From positions 1 to 47,464 of the forward strand of contig JBGPBV010000038.1 in the NCBI GenBank assembly GCA_041481445.1: a stretch of DNA of 47,464 nucleotides, written 5' to 3'. The stretch comes from AA29 sp041481445 (GTDB lineage Bacteria; Acidobacteriota; Vicinamibacteria; Fen-336). Positions 34,234 to 41,921 of the stretch are shown here, piece by piece. Each line of letters starts with the position of its first letter. Within the stretch, counting starts at the first letter, position 1. The notes beneath the pieces were generated by a model. It worked only from the letters and a program-made list of their open reading frames with translations, was not told the origin of the DNA and ran no database searches. The position numbers were made by a program, and so were the translations under genes.

Positions 34234-34560
34234 TCACGCGCGCAGGGCGGCGTCGATCGCGAGCGCGATGCGGCCCCACTCCGCTTTCTCTGTCTTGAGC
34301 TGCCGTCGACCGGCCGTGGTGAGCTGGTAGTAGCGGGCGCGGCGGTTGTTGTCCGACTCGCCCCAGCTCGAGGCCAGCCAGCCCGCCTCCTCCATCCGAT
34401 GCAGGGCCGGGAAGAGCGATCCCGGCTTGACCACGAACGCGCCCTTCGTGACCTGCTCGATCCGGCGGGCGATGGCCAGCCCGTGCATCTCGCCCAGGGA
34501 GAGGGCCTTGAGGATCAGCAGGTCGAGGGTGCCCTGGAGCAGGTGGGCGGGAGCGGCCAT
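34234..34560 (-). CDS. PadR family transcriptional repressor
   Basis: 108 residues. The winged-helix features of PadR are clear: LLQGTLDLLILKALSLGEMH, GLAIARRIEQVT, KPGSLFPALHRMEEAGWLAS and RARYYQLTTAGRRQL. GGAGG five bases before ATG 34560 sets the start. It is the first gene of a two-gene unit with the ADOP permease and has palindromic sites overlapping its own promoter and ribosome site. Confidence 0.94.
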   Translation of the reverse strand: MAAPAHLLQGTLDLLILKALSLGEMHGLAIARRIEQVTKGAFVVKPGSLFPALHRMEEAGWLASSWGESDNNRRARYYQLTTAGRRQLKTEKAEWGRIALAIDAALRA

Positions 34561-34567
34561 CGCGCCT

Positions 34568-34625
34568 CCTATAGAAGGTCTATACGAATGTCCACTCTAG
34601 CCGGTTCCTATCGAATGTCAATAGG
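34568..34625 (-). promoter_or_regulatory. PadR promoter and operator-like dyads
   Basis: On the minus strand a -35 TTGACA (34616-34621) and -10-like TAGAGT (34594-34599) are 16 bases apart. Two dyads lie here: TATAGA-AGG-TCTATA (34570-34584), touching the ribosome site, and CCTATcgaatgtcaATAGG (34607-34625), over the -35. CGAATGTC is repeated at 34585-34592 and 34612-34619, 27 bases apart. Autoregulation by PadR is inferred. Confidence 0.55.
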
Positions 34626-34674
34626 AGAGGCCGCCGCGGTACCCTGGTGCCGCTTCGAGGTCGCGACGGGAGAG

Positions 34675-36582
34675 CTACATCGGGCCCGGAGGCCTGACCT
34701 CCAGCCGCTCGACCGCGACCTCCGCGGGATCCGTCTTCGCCGGATCGACAGTCAGCCGGACGCGGTTGACGCCGGCGCGCCAGGCGGTGGTGGGGACCGG
34801 GAACGCGTAGTCGTTCCAACCCGCGCGGAGGGTCTCCTCGCCGGCGGGCGTGTCGTTGACCGCCAGGCCGAGATGTCCTCCCGACGCGCCGTCTCCGACG
34901 CGTGCCTGCACATGCAGCACGAGGTCGGCCGGCTGTTGCAGCGGAACGCGCACGGTGGACCGCTGGCCCTGCAGGGTCCGCACCCAGCGTCGGTCCGCTT
35001 GCGTGGGCTCGGACCAGCCGCGCCCGACCAGGACCGTGGTGGGCCCGTGGCCGATCTCGAGGATGCCGCCCGTCGCTCGCCCGTCGAGGTCGAAGTCCTT
35101 CCGCCGCCAGACGACCGGGTCTTGCGTGGGCGCGTAGTTCTCCTCGATGAAGGACGTGATCTCGGCCGGCAACGCGCGCAGGTCGTCGTCGTAGAGGACG
35201 AGGGCGGGGGCGATCCCCCCGTCGCGCAGAAGGCCGCGCAGGCGCGCGATCTCCGGCGCGCCGAGCAGGGCGCGGATCTCCTCGTGCAGGAAGAAGTAGT
35301 AGTAGGCGTGGGGCCGGAACACGCCCGCCCCCGTGAAGCCGTCCATGACGGTGTCCGCGGGCGACGTCGTGGCGAGCACGAAGCGCAGGCGGCCGAGCTG
35401 GTCCTCGACCCTCGCACGGGCCGGCCGCATCTCCCTGGTCAGGATCGCCAGCGGACGCGCGGCGGCGGCGGCGAGGCCGAGCACGGCGGCGATGGTCCCG
35501 GCCACCGGCGATCGGCGGAGCCGCGCTGCCGCTTCCGACCCGCCGACGATCGCAGCCGCAGCCAGGATCGCGACCAGGGGCAGCAGCATCGCGAAGTACT
35601 GGGGCTGCGGAGTCGGGATCACGAAGGCGCCCACGATCAGGCCGAGCGCCTGGAGGACGAGGAGGGCATCGCCGGACCGGAGCGCGTCGGCTCTCCGGAG
35701 GCGCCACGCCGCTCGGGCCAGGCCGGCCGCGCCCAAGGCGACCACGATCGCGTTCGCGTCGGCGATGCGGCGCAGGAGCGGCACGGGCGAGAAGCGGACC
35801 GGCCAGGCCGCGTTCAGCACCAGGTTCGATTCCACGAAGGCGCGGACGCCCGTGTGGGGGGCGAAGAGGGCCAGCGTGGCCGCGATCGGCAGCAGCAGCG
35901 CGGCGCCGAAAAGGAGGGCGCCGGTCCCGCGCCGCGATCGCGACCCGGCCTGCCGGCCGTCGAGCACCCACCAGCCGAGCACCGCCGCCGTCGCCGGCGC
36001 CGCGAACAGCGCCTTCTGCGTGAACATCACCGCGGCGCCGAGGAGGAGGCCGGCTGCGAAGAGGCGCCGGCGCGCCGCCGCCGTGCCGGGCTCGGCGCGC
36101 AGAAAGGCGAGCAGGGTCCCCCACGATCCCAGGAGGCAAGCGACCGCGGGGCCGTCCGGTCGGACCTCGCCCGTCTTGTCGACGAACATCACGACGACGC
36201 CCAGCAGGGCGGCGGCCAGCCAGGCGGCCCGCGTCCCGGCCCAGAGCCGGGCCAGCCGGAAGGTCAGGACGACGGCGACGGTGGCCGTCAGCCACATGAC
36301 GGCGCGCGCCAGCAGCACGAAGCGCACCGCCGCGTCGGGATCCCGGTCCACGCCGGCCAGGCCGAGCCACGGCGCCAGGGCGAGGGGCAGCCACGGCGTG
36401 TGGTGCTCGAAGTAGTCGCGGTAGGGCCAGAGGCCGTGGGCGAGGCACCAGCCGCCGTGCAGGTGCTCGAACTCGTCCGGGTCGAACCCTCGGGTGAAGG
36501 CGAGGGTCGCGCGGATCGCGGCGGAGCCGGCGGTCACCACGAACGCGGCGAGGGCCACCGGGTCCGGCCACGCGCGCCGCAC
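34675..36582 (-). CDS. Membrane glycosyltransferase, GT39/ArnT-like
   Basis: 635 residues with about ten or more membrane segments. The first extracytoplasmic loop reads GFDPDEFEHLHGGWCLAHGL, carrying the DE acidic pair expected of polyprenyl-phosphate-sugar-dependent mannosyl- or aminoarabinosyltransferases, followed by PYRDYFEHHTPWLPLALAPW. The last 130 residues after the final membrane segment form a predicted beta-rich domain (QRSTVRVPLQQPADLVLHV, NDTPAGEETLRAGWNDY), possibly carbohydrate-binding. The GTG start at 36582 lies six bases after TAGAAT, a leaderless pattern. It follows a lytic transglycosylase gene by 56 bases. Donor and acceptor are unknown. Confidence 0.78.
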   Translation of the reverse strand: MRRAWPDPVALAAFVVTAGSAAIRATLAFTRGFDPDEFEHLHGGWCLAHGLWPYRDYFEHHTPWLPLALAPWLGLAGVDRDPDAAVRFVLLARAVMWLTATVAVVLTFRLARLWAGTRAAWLAAALLGVVVMFVDKTGEVRPDGPAVACLLGSWGTLLAFLRAEPGTAAARRRLFAAGLLLGAAVMFTQKALFAAPATAAVLGWWVLDGRQAGSRSRRGTGALLFGAALLLPIAATLALFAPHTGVRAFVESNLVLNAAWPVRFSPVPLLRRIADANAIVVALGAAGLARAAWRLRRADALRSGDALLVLQALGLIVGAFVIPTPQPQYFAMLLPLVAILAAAAIVGGSEAAARLRRSPVAGTIAAVLGLAAAAARPLAILTREMRPARARVEDQLGRLRFVLATTSPADTVMDGFTGAGVFRPHAYYYFFLHEEIRALLGAPEIARLRGLLRDGGIAPALVLYDDDLRALPAEITSFIEENYAPTQDPVVWRRKDFDLDGRATGGILEIGHGPTTVLVGRGWSEPTQADRRWVRTLQGQRSTVRVPLQQPADLVLHVQARVGDGASGGHLGLAVNDTPAGEETLRAGWNDYAFPVPTTAWRAGVNRVRLTVDPAKTDPAEVAVERLEVRPPGPM

Positions 36583-36588
36583 GCCGCG

Positions 36589-36594
36589 ATTCTA
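36589..36594 (-). promoter_or_regulatory. -10 element for the glycosyltransferase gene
   Basis: TAGAAT on the minus strand, six bases before GTG 36582, without a Shine-Dalgarno. It lies in the 56-base gap after the transglycosylase gene. Confidence 0.4.
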
Positions 36595-36638
36595 GCCGCG
36601 GGAGCGTGCCCTCCGTCCTCCGGTCCGGCCGGGGGGGT

Positions 36639-37544
36639 CTATTTCTCGCGCCGGGGCGCGGGCGTCGTGGAGGCGAGGGTGCCGGCCAGGGTCTTGCCCT
36701 CGCGCATCGCGTCGCGATGCAGCTCGGACTGGCGCTCGAACCCCTTGTCGAAGTCGTCCTTGAGGCGGGCGTGCAGCTGCAGCACGCGCGGCACGTAGCT
36801 CTTCGTCTCCGCCGCCAGCTGGCCGACGCCGGCGCGGAAGTAGCCGGCGTTGAGGGGCCCGCCGTTGTACTCGGCCAGGACGAGCTGGGGATCGCTGTAG
36901 GTCGAGAAGAGGATGTCCAGGTAGAGGGCGGCGGCCTGGGTGTTCTTCTCCGGATCGAAGAGAGACGTCTCGTCGTAGCTCCATCCCAGCGAGCGCAGGA
37001 GGAGGCGGCCGGTCGAAGGCCAGATCTGGTACAGGCCGCGGGCGTCGGAGGGGCTCGTGGCCTGGGGGTCGTAGCCGCTCTCGACGGTGCCGATGGCGAG
37101 CAGGAGCAGCGGATCGACCGCGGGGTACTTCTCGCTGGCGTCGAGGGCCAGCTGCGCGTACCGGTAGGCGTCGCCCAGGCTCACGCGCGGGTTCACCTTC
37201 AGGATGTGGTCGCGCATCCCCAGCAGCAGGTAGCGGCGCCGGGAGTCGAACGCGATCCCGGACTCGAGCTGCTGGACCTTGCGCTCGAACCGGGCCATGA
37301 CGAGGGCGGTCTCCTGGTTCTGCTGGTCGATCCGGCGCAGCGCGTCGTGGCCGAGCAGCACGATCCCGAGGAGGAGGAGGCACAGGCAGAGGAAGGCCAG
37401 CGACTGCCAGGCGCTGCCGTGGCGGATCACGATGGTCCGCGGCTCGCGGTGCTCGCGCGCGGGGTCGAAGAGCGGCCGGATGCGGTGCTCCCCGACGTCG
37501 TGCGATTTGTCCGGCACGCGGTCCGCCTGCTCGTTCCGGCTCAT
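36639..37544 (-). CDS. Membrane-anchored lytic transglycosylase (SLT domain)
   Basis: 301 residues. A cytoplasmic N-terminal tail of about 45 residues precedes one membrane anchor (SLAFLCLCLLLLGIVLLGHD) and a coiled-coil-like stretch (RRIDQQNQETALVMARFERK), then the SLT catalytic domain: LLLAIGTVESGYDPQATSPS with the catalytic Glu, ARGLYQIWPSTGR, and LVLAEYNGGPLNAG. It would cut the peptidoglycan glycan chain to 1,6-anhydro ends at the outer face of the inner membrane. ATG 37544 is used; an upstream in-frame GTG 37559 adds five residues. Divergent from the epimerase gene. Confidence 0.86.
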   Translation of the reverse strand: MSRNEQADRVPDKSHDVGEHRIRPLFDPAREHREPRTIVIRHGSAWQSLAFLCLCLLLLGIVLLGHDALRRIDQQNQETALVMARFERKVQQLESGIAFDSRRRYLLLGMRDHILKVNPRVSLGDAYRYAQLALDASEKYPAVDPLLLLAIGTVESGYDPQATSPSDARGLYQIWPSTGRLLLRSLGWSYDETSLFDPEKNTQAAALYLDILFSTYSDPQLVLAEYNGGPLNAGYFRAGVGQLAAETKSYVPRVLQLHARLKDDFDKGFERQSELHRDAMREGKTLAGTLASTTPAPRREK

Positions 37545-37628
37545 AGGACGAACGGGCACGGTACCCCGGGGTGGCGACGCCGTCAGTACGTTCCCTCACA
37601 CCGGCCGAGCGCGGGAGCCCGTCGCCGG

Positions 37629-37634
37629 TACAAT
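37629..37634 (+). promoter_or_regulatory. -10 element for the epimerase gene
   Basis: TACAAT followed six bases later by GTG 37641; no Shine-Dalgarno, so a leaderless transcript is likely. Confidence 0.45.
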
Positions 37635-37640
37635 GCCCGC

Positions 37641-38645
37641 GTGCGGCTGCTCTTCCTGGGCGGCACCGGAAACATCAGCACGGCCTGCGTCGAGCGCGCC
37701 CTGGAGGGCGGGCACGACGTCGCCGTCCTCAACCGCGGGCGGCGCGCCTCCCGCCTCGGCGGGTCCGTGCGCATGCTCGTCGGGGACCGCGACGACCTGG
37801 GATCGCTCCGTAGCGCCGCCGAGTCCGCGCGCTACGACGCCGTGGTCGACTTCCTCGGCTACCGGCCGGACCAGGTGGAGAAGGCGATCGAGGCCTTCGC
37901 CGGACGCGTCGGACAGTACGTGTTCATCTCGTCGGCCGCGGTCTACGAGAAGCCGGTGGCCGGCTACCTCGTCACCGAGGCCACCCCTCGTGCGAACCCC
38001 TTCTGGGAGTACGCCCGCCTCAAGATCGCGTGCGAGGAGCGGCTCGAGCGCGCCCGGCGCGCCGCCGGCTTCCCGGTGACGGTCGTGCGGCCGTCGTACA
38101 CGTATGGCCCGACCTGGATCCCGTCGGGCTTCGGGGGCCAGGACTACACGGTCGTCGCGCGCCTGAGGCGGGGAGCGCCCATCGTGTGCCACGGAGACGG
38201 GACCTCGCTCTGGGTCATGACCGCCGCCTCCGACTTCGCGGTGGGCCTGGTGGGCCTGCTCGGCCGCGCCGACGCGGTGGGGGAGGCCTTCCACGTCACG
38301 AGCGACGAGGTCCTCACCTGGCAGGCCATCTATCGCACGATCGCCCAGGCGGCGGGGGCGGAGCTGCAGATGGTGCACGTGCCGTCGGCGCTGATCGCCT
38401 CGATGTTCCCGGAGAAGGGCGGCAGCCTCCTCGGGGACAAGGCCTGGAGCGTCGTCTTCGACAACGGCAAGATCCGCCGGTTCGTCCCGGAGTACCGGCC
38501 GCGGGTCACCTTCGCGGAAGGGATGGCGCGATCGATCGCCTGGTTCGACGCCGACCCCGCGCGCCAGGTGATCGACCCCGAGACCGACCGCCGGATCGAT
38601 CGCCTGATCGCGGCCCAGCGGCGGGCGGAGGAGGGCACGACCTGA
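37641..38645 (+). CDS. NAD-dependent epimerase/dehydratase family protein
   Basis: 334-residue extended short-chain dehydrogenase. The nucleotide-binding motif LFLGGTGNISTACVERAL is at the very N-terminus, DRDD and DAVVDFLGY follow, and the catalytic Tyr and Lys may be in YARLKIACEERL (YxxxK). The SSAAVYEKP segment fits the Ser of the active site. Closest in style to sugar-nucleotide epimerases and chloroplast-type CSP41-like proteins; the substrate cannot be read from sequence. The GTG start places the dinucleotide-binding strand at residue 2, as expected. Confidence 0.85.
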   Translation: MRLLFLGGTGNISTACVERALEGGHDVAVLNRGRRASRLGGSVRMLVGDRDDLGSLRSAAESARYDAVVDFLGYRPDQVEKAIEAFAGRVGQYVFISSAAVYEKPVAGYLVTEATPRANPFWEYARLKIACEERLERARRAAGFPVTVVRPSYTYGPTWIPSGFGGQDYTVVARLRRGAPIVCHGDGTSLWVMTAASDFAVGLVGLLGRADAVGEAFHVTSDEVLTWQAIYRTIAQAAGAELQMVHVPSALIASMFPEKGGSLLGDKAWSVVFDNGKIRRFVPEYRPRVTFAEGMARSIAWFDADPARQVIDPETDRRIDRLIAAQRRAEEGTT

Positions 38646-38653
38646 GCGCGCGG

Positions 38654-38917
38654 CTACGGCGTCAGGTCGTTGGCCTCGACGATGCGGGTGAAGGGGATCT
38701 TGGCCGCCTGGTTGACCTCCTTCACGAGGTCGGCGCTCGTCGCCTCGAACAGGCACATGCACCGTGACTCCGCGGGCACGAACGTGCTCCGGATGTAGCG
38801 GACGTTCTTGCCCTGCGACGTGAAGCGCTGGCCGGTCTCGATGGCCGCCTTCTGGGCCGCGGCCAGGGCGTCCATCGTGATTCCGGGCAGGTCACGCTCG
38901 ACCATGTAGACGGGCAT
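38654..38917 (-). CDS. DUF4242 / SCO4226-like small protein
   Basis: 87 residues, beginning MPVYMVERDLPGITMDALAA and containing VRYIRSTFVPAESRCMCLFE. This matches the ferredoxin-like-fold family DUF4242, of which the Streptomyces member SCO4226 binds nickel. Here the C-terminal part reads AKIPFTRIVEANDLTP. GGAGGAGGT precedes the ATG at 38917. It is a single gene, convergent with the epimerase and divergent from the propeller protein. Metal binding in this copy is inferred from the family only. Confidence 0.85.
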   Translation of the reverse strand: MPVYMVERDLPGITMDALAAAQKAAIETGQRFTSQGKNVRYIRSTFVPAESRCMCLFEATSADLVKEVNQAAKIPFTRIVEANDLTP

Positions 38918-38977
38918 GCGACACCTCCTCCAGGCAGAAAGCGATTGTACGCCCGGCGCCGCGGCTCGCCCGTTTGG

Positions 38978-40069
38978 ATGTACAGTTTCCCGGGACAGGC
39001 GCCTTTGATCCGGCCGTCGCTGTTCGTGACGTGCCTGTGGGCGGTGACCCCGCTCGCGGCCCAGGCGGGGACGGCCACTGCCCTCGCCGTCGCCAGCAAC
39101 TCCGACGGCCGGCTGGAAGTGTTCGGTCTCGCCAGTGGCGGCGCGGTCTACCACACGTGGCAGACGACGGCCAACCACTCCTGGGCCCCCTGGAGCGGCC
39201 TCGGCGGGGAGGGCTTCGTCCAGGTCGCGGCCGGGCGCCAGCTCGACGGCCGCCTGGAGGTGTTCGCGCTGGGCCCCGGAGGCAACGTGCGCCACGTCGC
39301 GCAGCTCCGGCCCCGCGGGGATGGCGGATGGGGCGACTGGAGCAGCTTCGACACCGAGGACTTCGTCCAGATCGAAGTCGGTCGCAACGCGGACGGCCGC
39401 CTGGAGCTGTTCGTCCTCGGTGACGACGGCGCGGTCTACCACGTCTGGCAGGACACGGCGAACGGGCCGTGGGGTGGATGGAGCACGCTCGGAGGGCGTG
39501 GCTACCGGCAGATCGCCGTCGGCCCCAACGCGGACGGCCGGCTGGAGCTGTTCGCGCTGGACGGCCGCGGTTCCGTCCATCACGCCTGGCAGGGCCGGCC
39601 CGATGGCCCATGGGGGGACTGGAGCCCGCTCGAAGGGCGCGGCCTCCGCCAGATCGCCGTGGGTCGCAACGCGGACGGCCGCCTGGAGGTCTTCGGCCTC
39701 GGCGAGGACGGCTCCGTCTCTCACGCCTGGCAGAGCGAGGCGGGCGGCGCCTGGGGGGCGTGGAGCGTCCTCACCTTCCCCGGCCCTCCGCTCGCGCAGA
39801 TCGAGGCGAGCGCCAACGCCGACGGACGCCTGGAGGTCGCCGGCCTGCGCGGCGACGGCGCCGTCGATCACGTGTGGCAGACCACTCCGAACGGTGCCTG
39901 GGGCGAGTGGAGCCCGCTCGCCGGGCGCGACCTCGAGCAGATCACGGTCGGCCGCAACGCGGACGGCCGCCTGGAGACGTTCGCGGTGGGGGGTGACGGC
40001 CGGGTCTACCATGCCTGGCAGACCGCGCCCGGCTCCGCCTGGGACGCCTGGGTCGTCCTGCAGCCGTGA
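38978..40069 (+). CDS. Secreted seven-repeat beta-propeller, PLL-lectin-like
   Basis: 363 residues with an N-terminal signal peptide (IRPSLFVTCLWAVTPLAAQA). The mature protein is seven consecutive repeats of about 48 residues with the pattern NADGRLEvFalg-DG-vyHvWQ---ngpWg-Ws-L-G. Copies start at NSDGRLEVFGL, QLDGRLEVFAL, NADGRLELFVL, NADGRLELFAL, NADGRLEVFGL, NADGRLEVAGL and NADGRLETFAV. This is the signature of the PLL/tachylectin-like propellers, which bind fucose or other glycans between blades. Seven units make a closed propeller. The second repeat is atypical (HVAQLRPRGDGG). Glycan binding is inferred. Confidence 0.85.
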   Translation: MYSFPGQAPLIRPSLFVTCLWAVTPLAAQAGTATALAVASNSDGRLEVFGLASGGAVYHTWQTTANHSWAPWSGLGGEGFVQVAAGRQLDGRLEVFALGPGGNVRHVAQLRPRGDGGWGDWSSFDTEDFVQIEVGRNADGRLELFVLGDDGAVYHVWQDTANGPWGGWSTLGGRGYRQIAVGPNADGRLELFALDGRGSVHHAWQGRPDGPWGDWSPLEGRGLRQIAVGRNADGRLEVFGLGEDGSVSHAWQSEAGGAWGAWSVLTFPGPPLAQIEASANADGRLEVAGLRGDGAVDHVWQTTPNGAWGEWSPLAGRDLEQITVGRNADGRLETFAVGGDGRVYHAWQTAPGSAWDAWVVLQP

Positions 40070-40155
40070 TCGGTTCGCCGCCCCCGGGGCCGGGTTTGAC
40101 CTGAGGGCGCGGGGCGTGGACACTAGCGCTCGAACCCCTCCGCCGGAGACCAATC

Positions 40156-40947
40156 ATGTCTTGTCGCCGCGTCCTGTTCGGCACGGCCGTGGCCGCCGCC
40201 CTGTGCCTGCCGGGGTCTCCCGTCCGGGCGGGCGACGCCCCCTGTGACTTCTACATCAGCGCCGCGCCCTACACGATCAGCGCGCAGGGCCACTACTGCC
40301 TCACGAACAACCTCACCTTTTCCGCCACCACCGGCGCCGCCATCACCATCGACGCGAAGTCGGTGGTCCTGGACCTGAAGGGCTACAAGATCGCCGGCCA
40401 GGCTGCCGGGCCGGCGACGGGCGCGAACGGCGTCTACGTCTCGAAGCGCAGCAACGTCACCGTGAAGGACGGGCTCATCCGGGGGTTCGGCGTAGGCGTC
40501 TACTTCGACAGTGTCAGCGGCGGCGACAACAGCAACAACGTCGTGGAGAACGTCCACGCCGACTCGAACACGTTCGCCGGGATCTCGATGGTGGCGCCGG
40601 GAACCAACAACACGGTCCGCAACTGCGTGGTCAGCTCGACGGGAGGCAGCACCGCCAACAACAGCGCTCCCATCGGTATCGCGATCGGCACCGCCTCCAG
40701 CTTCGTGACCGACAACACGGTGTCGAACACCTTCCTGCCCGCCCACCTCCCCGCGACCTTCCGCTGGGGCATCGTCGTCACCGACGGCCGGATCGTGAAC
40801 AACCGGGTCATCGGCGACGGGGGCATGACCGGCGACAACGTCGGCCTCAAGATGGGCGCGGGGGTCGTCTACAAGGACAACATCGTCTCGAGGTGCATCA
40901 CGAGCTACGTGGGCGGCACGCCGGTGGGAACCACGAACTATCCCTGA
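40156..40947 (+). CDS. Secreted right-handed beta-helix protein, copy 1
   Basis: 263 residues with signal peptide (AVAAALCLPGSPVRA). Opens with CDFYISAAPYTISAQGHYCL, TNNLTFSAT and VVLDLKGYKIAGQ; the body has short repeating strands with Asn/Val ladders (NTVRNCVVSSTGG, TDNTVSN, VNNRVIGDGG) typical of parallel beta-helices in the pectate-lyase-like/NosD group. It ends VGTTNYP. No catalytic residues can be assigned. It is a paralogue of the convergent gene at 40961-41761. Confidence 0.8.
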   Translation: MSCRRVLFGTAVAAALCLPGSPVRAGDAPCDFYISAAPYTISAQGHYCLTNNLTFSATTGAAITIDAKSVVLDLKGYKIAGQAAGPATGANGVYVSKRSNVTVKDGLIRGFGVGVYFDSVSGGDNSNNVVENVHADSNTFAGISMVAPGTNNTVRNCVVSSTGGSTANNSAPIGIAIGTASSFVTDNTVSNTFLPAHLPATFRWGIVVTDGRIVNNRVIGDGGMTGDNVGLKMGAGVVYKDNIVSRCITSYVGGTPVGTTNYP

Positions 40948-40966
40948 GGGCGGCGCGAGGTCAGGG
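40942..40966. terminator. Dyad spanning two convergent stop codons
   Basis: CCCTGA (40942-40947) and TCAGGG (40961-40966) are inverted copies around 13 bases. Each half is the last Pro codon plus TGA of one of the two convergent beta-helix genes, so the dyad arises from their homologous 3' ends and may serve as a weak two-way terminator. Confidence 0.35.
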
Positions 40967-41761
40967 GAAGTTGGTGGTGCCGACCGCGAAGGCCTCGTCG
41001 CCGTCGTAATTGACGCCGCAGCCCGTCGCGATGTTGTCCCGGTAGATGGCGCCCGAGTTGAAGGCAAAGCAGTAGTTGCCGATGAAGCCGGTATTGCCGT
41101 CACCGACGACCTGGTTGCCTACCGCCTCGCCCCCGGGACCGAGGATCATGCCGTAATACGACGCGCCTCCACCTTGCGACGTATTGAACACGGTGTTGTT
41201 CAAGGCGAAGCTCCCGTCGCTGCCGAGCCAGAGTCCAATGCTGTACGAGGGCATGGCCACAGAACTGCCCCCGGTATTGCTCACCGAGCAATTGCGAACC
41301 CGGTTGTTCGCGTTCAGGCCGGTGCCGCCCGTGCCGACCACGATCCCGAACTTGGTGTTCCCGTCGGCGGCGATGTCCTCGACGGTGTTGTCGATGTTGT
41401 CGGGCCCGTCGAACTGGATTCCGGCGAAGAACCCCCGGATCGAGCCGTTCCGAACCGTCACGAACTTCTGGTTCACCACGTGCACGCCGTTGGCGGTGGT
41501 GCCGATGCCCGCCGACTGGCCGTTGATCTTGTATCCCCTGAGGTCCAGGATCACGGAGTTCGCGGTGATGATGATGGCGTCGCCGGAGGTCGCGGACCAG
41601 GTCAGGTTGTTGGTCAGGCAGTAGTGGCCCTGGGCCGTGATCGCATAGGGAACGGCGGCGATGGAGATGTCGCAGGTCGGCTCTCCGGCCAGGGCGAGCG
41701 CGGGCCAGACGGCGGCGGCCAGGACGAGCGTCGGCAGGAGCGGACTCGTTCTCGAGTGCAA
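40961..41761 (-). CDS. Secreted right-handed beta-helix protein, copy 2
   Basis: 266 residues with signal peptide (LVLAAAVWPALALAG). Same layout as its neighbour: CDISIAAVPYAITAQGHYCL, TNNLTWSAT, VILDLRGYKINGQSAG, then Asn-rich ladders (NRVRNCSVSNTGG, LNNTVFNTS, GNQVVGDGN) and the ending VGTTNFP. Both have the paired Cys near the mature N-terminus, a likely disulfide. The start is TTG 41761 with GGGAG seven bases upstream. Function unknown; possibly polysaccharide binding or cell-surface. Confidence 0.8.
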   Translation of the reverse strand: MHSRTSPLLPTLVLAAAVWPALALAGEPTCDISIAAVPYAITAQGHYCLTNNLTWSATSGDAIIITANSVILDLRGYKINGQSAGIGTTANGVHVVNQKFVTVRNGSIRGFFAGIQFDGPDNIDNTVEDIAADGNTKFGIVVGTGGTGLNANNRVRNCSVSNTGGSSVAMPSYSIGLWLGSDGSFALNNTVFNTSQGGGASYYGMILGPGGEAVGNQVVGDGNTGFIGNYCFAFNSGAIYRDNIATGCGVNYDGDEAFAVGTTNFP

Positions 41762-41921
41762 GGTGATCTCCCTTTGTCGCCTTGGAGGGCCCGGTCGTCG
41801 GAGGGGGTGCGGAGGCCGAAAGGGTGACGCCGCCAGCCACGGAAGTCAAGACCGGCCATCTCCGCTACGATCGTGGTGCGACGACACGATGACGGCGGAA
41901 TCTCCGCGCACAGGAGGAATC

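Noticed and set aside
39080..40060. Regular repeats spaced about 150 bases, as if a CRISPR or satellite array
   Set aside because: They are coding repeats of the seven-bladed propeller: spacing is a multiple of three, frame is open and differences are mostly synonymous or conservative.
41600..41921. A transaldolase start far upstream at 41661
   Set aside because: That extension overlaps the signal-peptide region of the divergent beta-helix gene; AGGAGG before ATG 41922 and the family start settle it.
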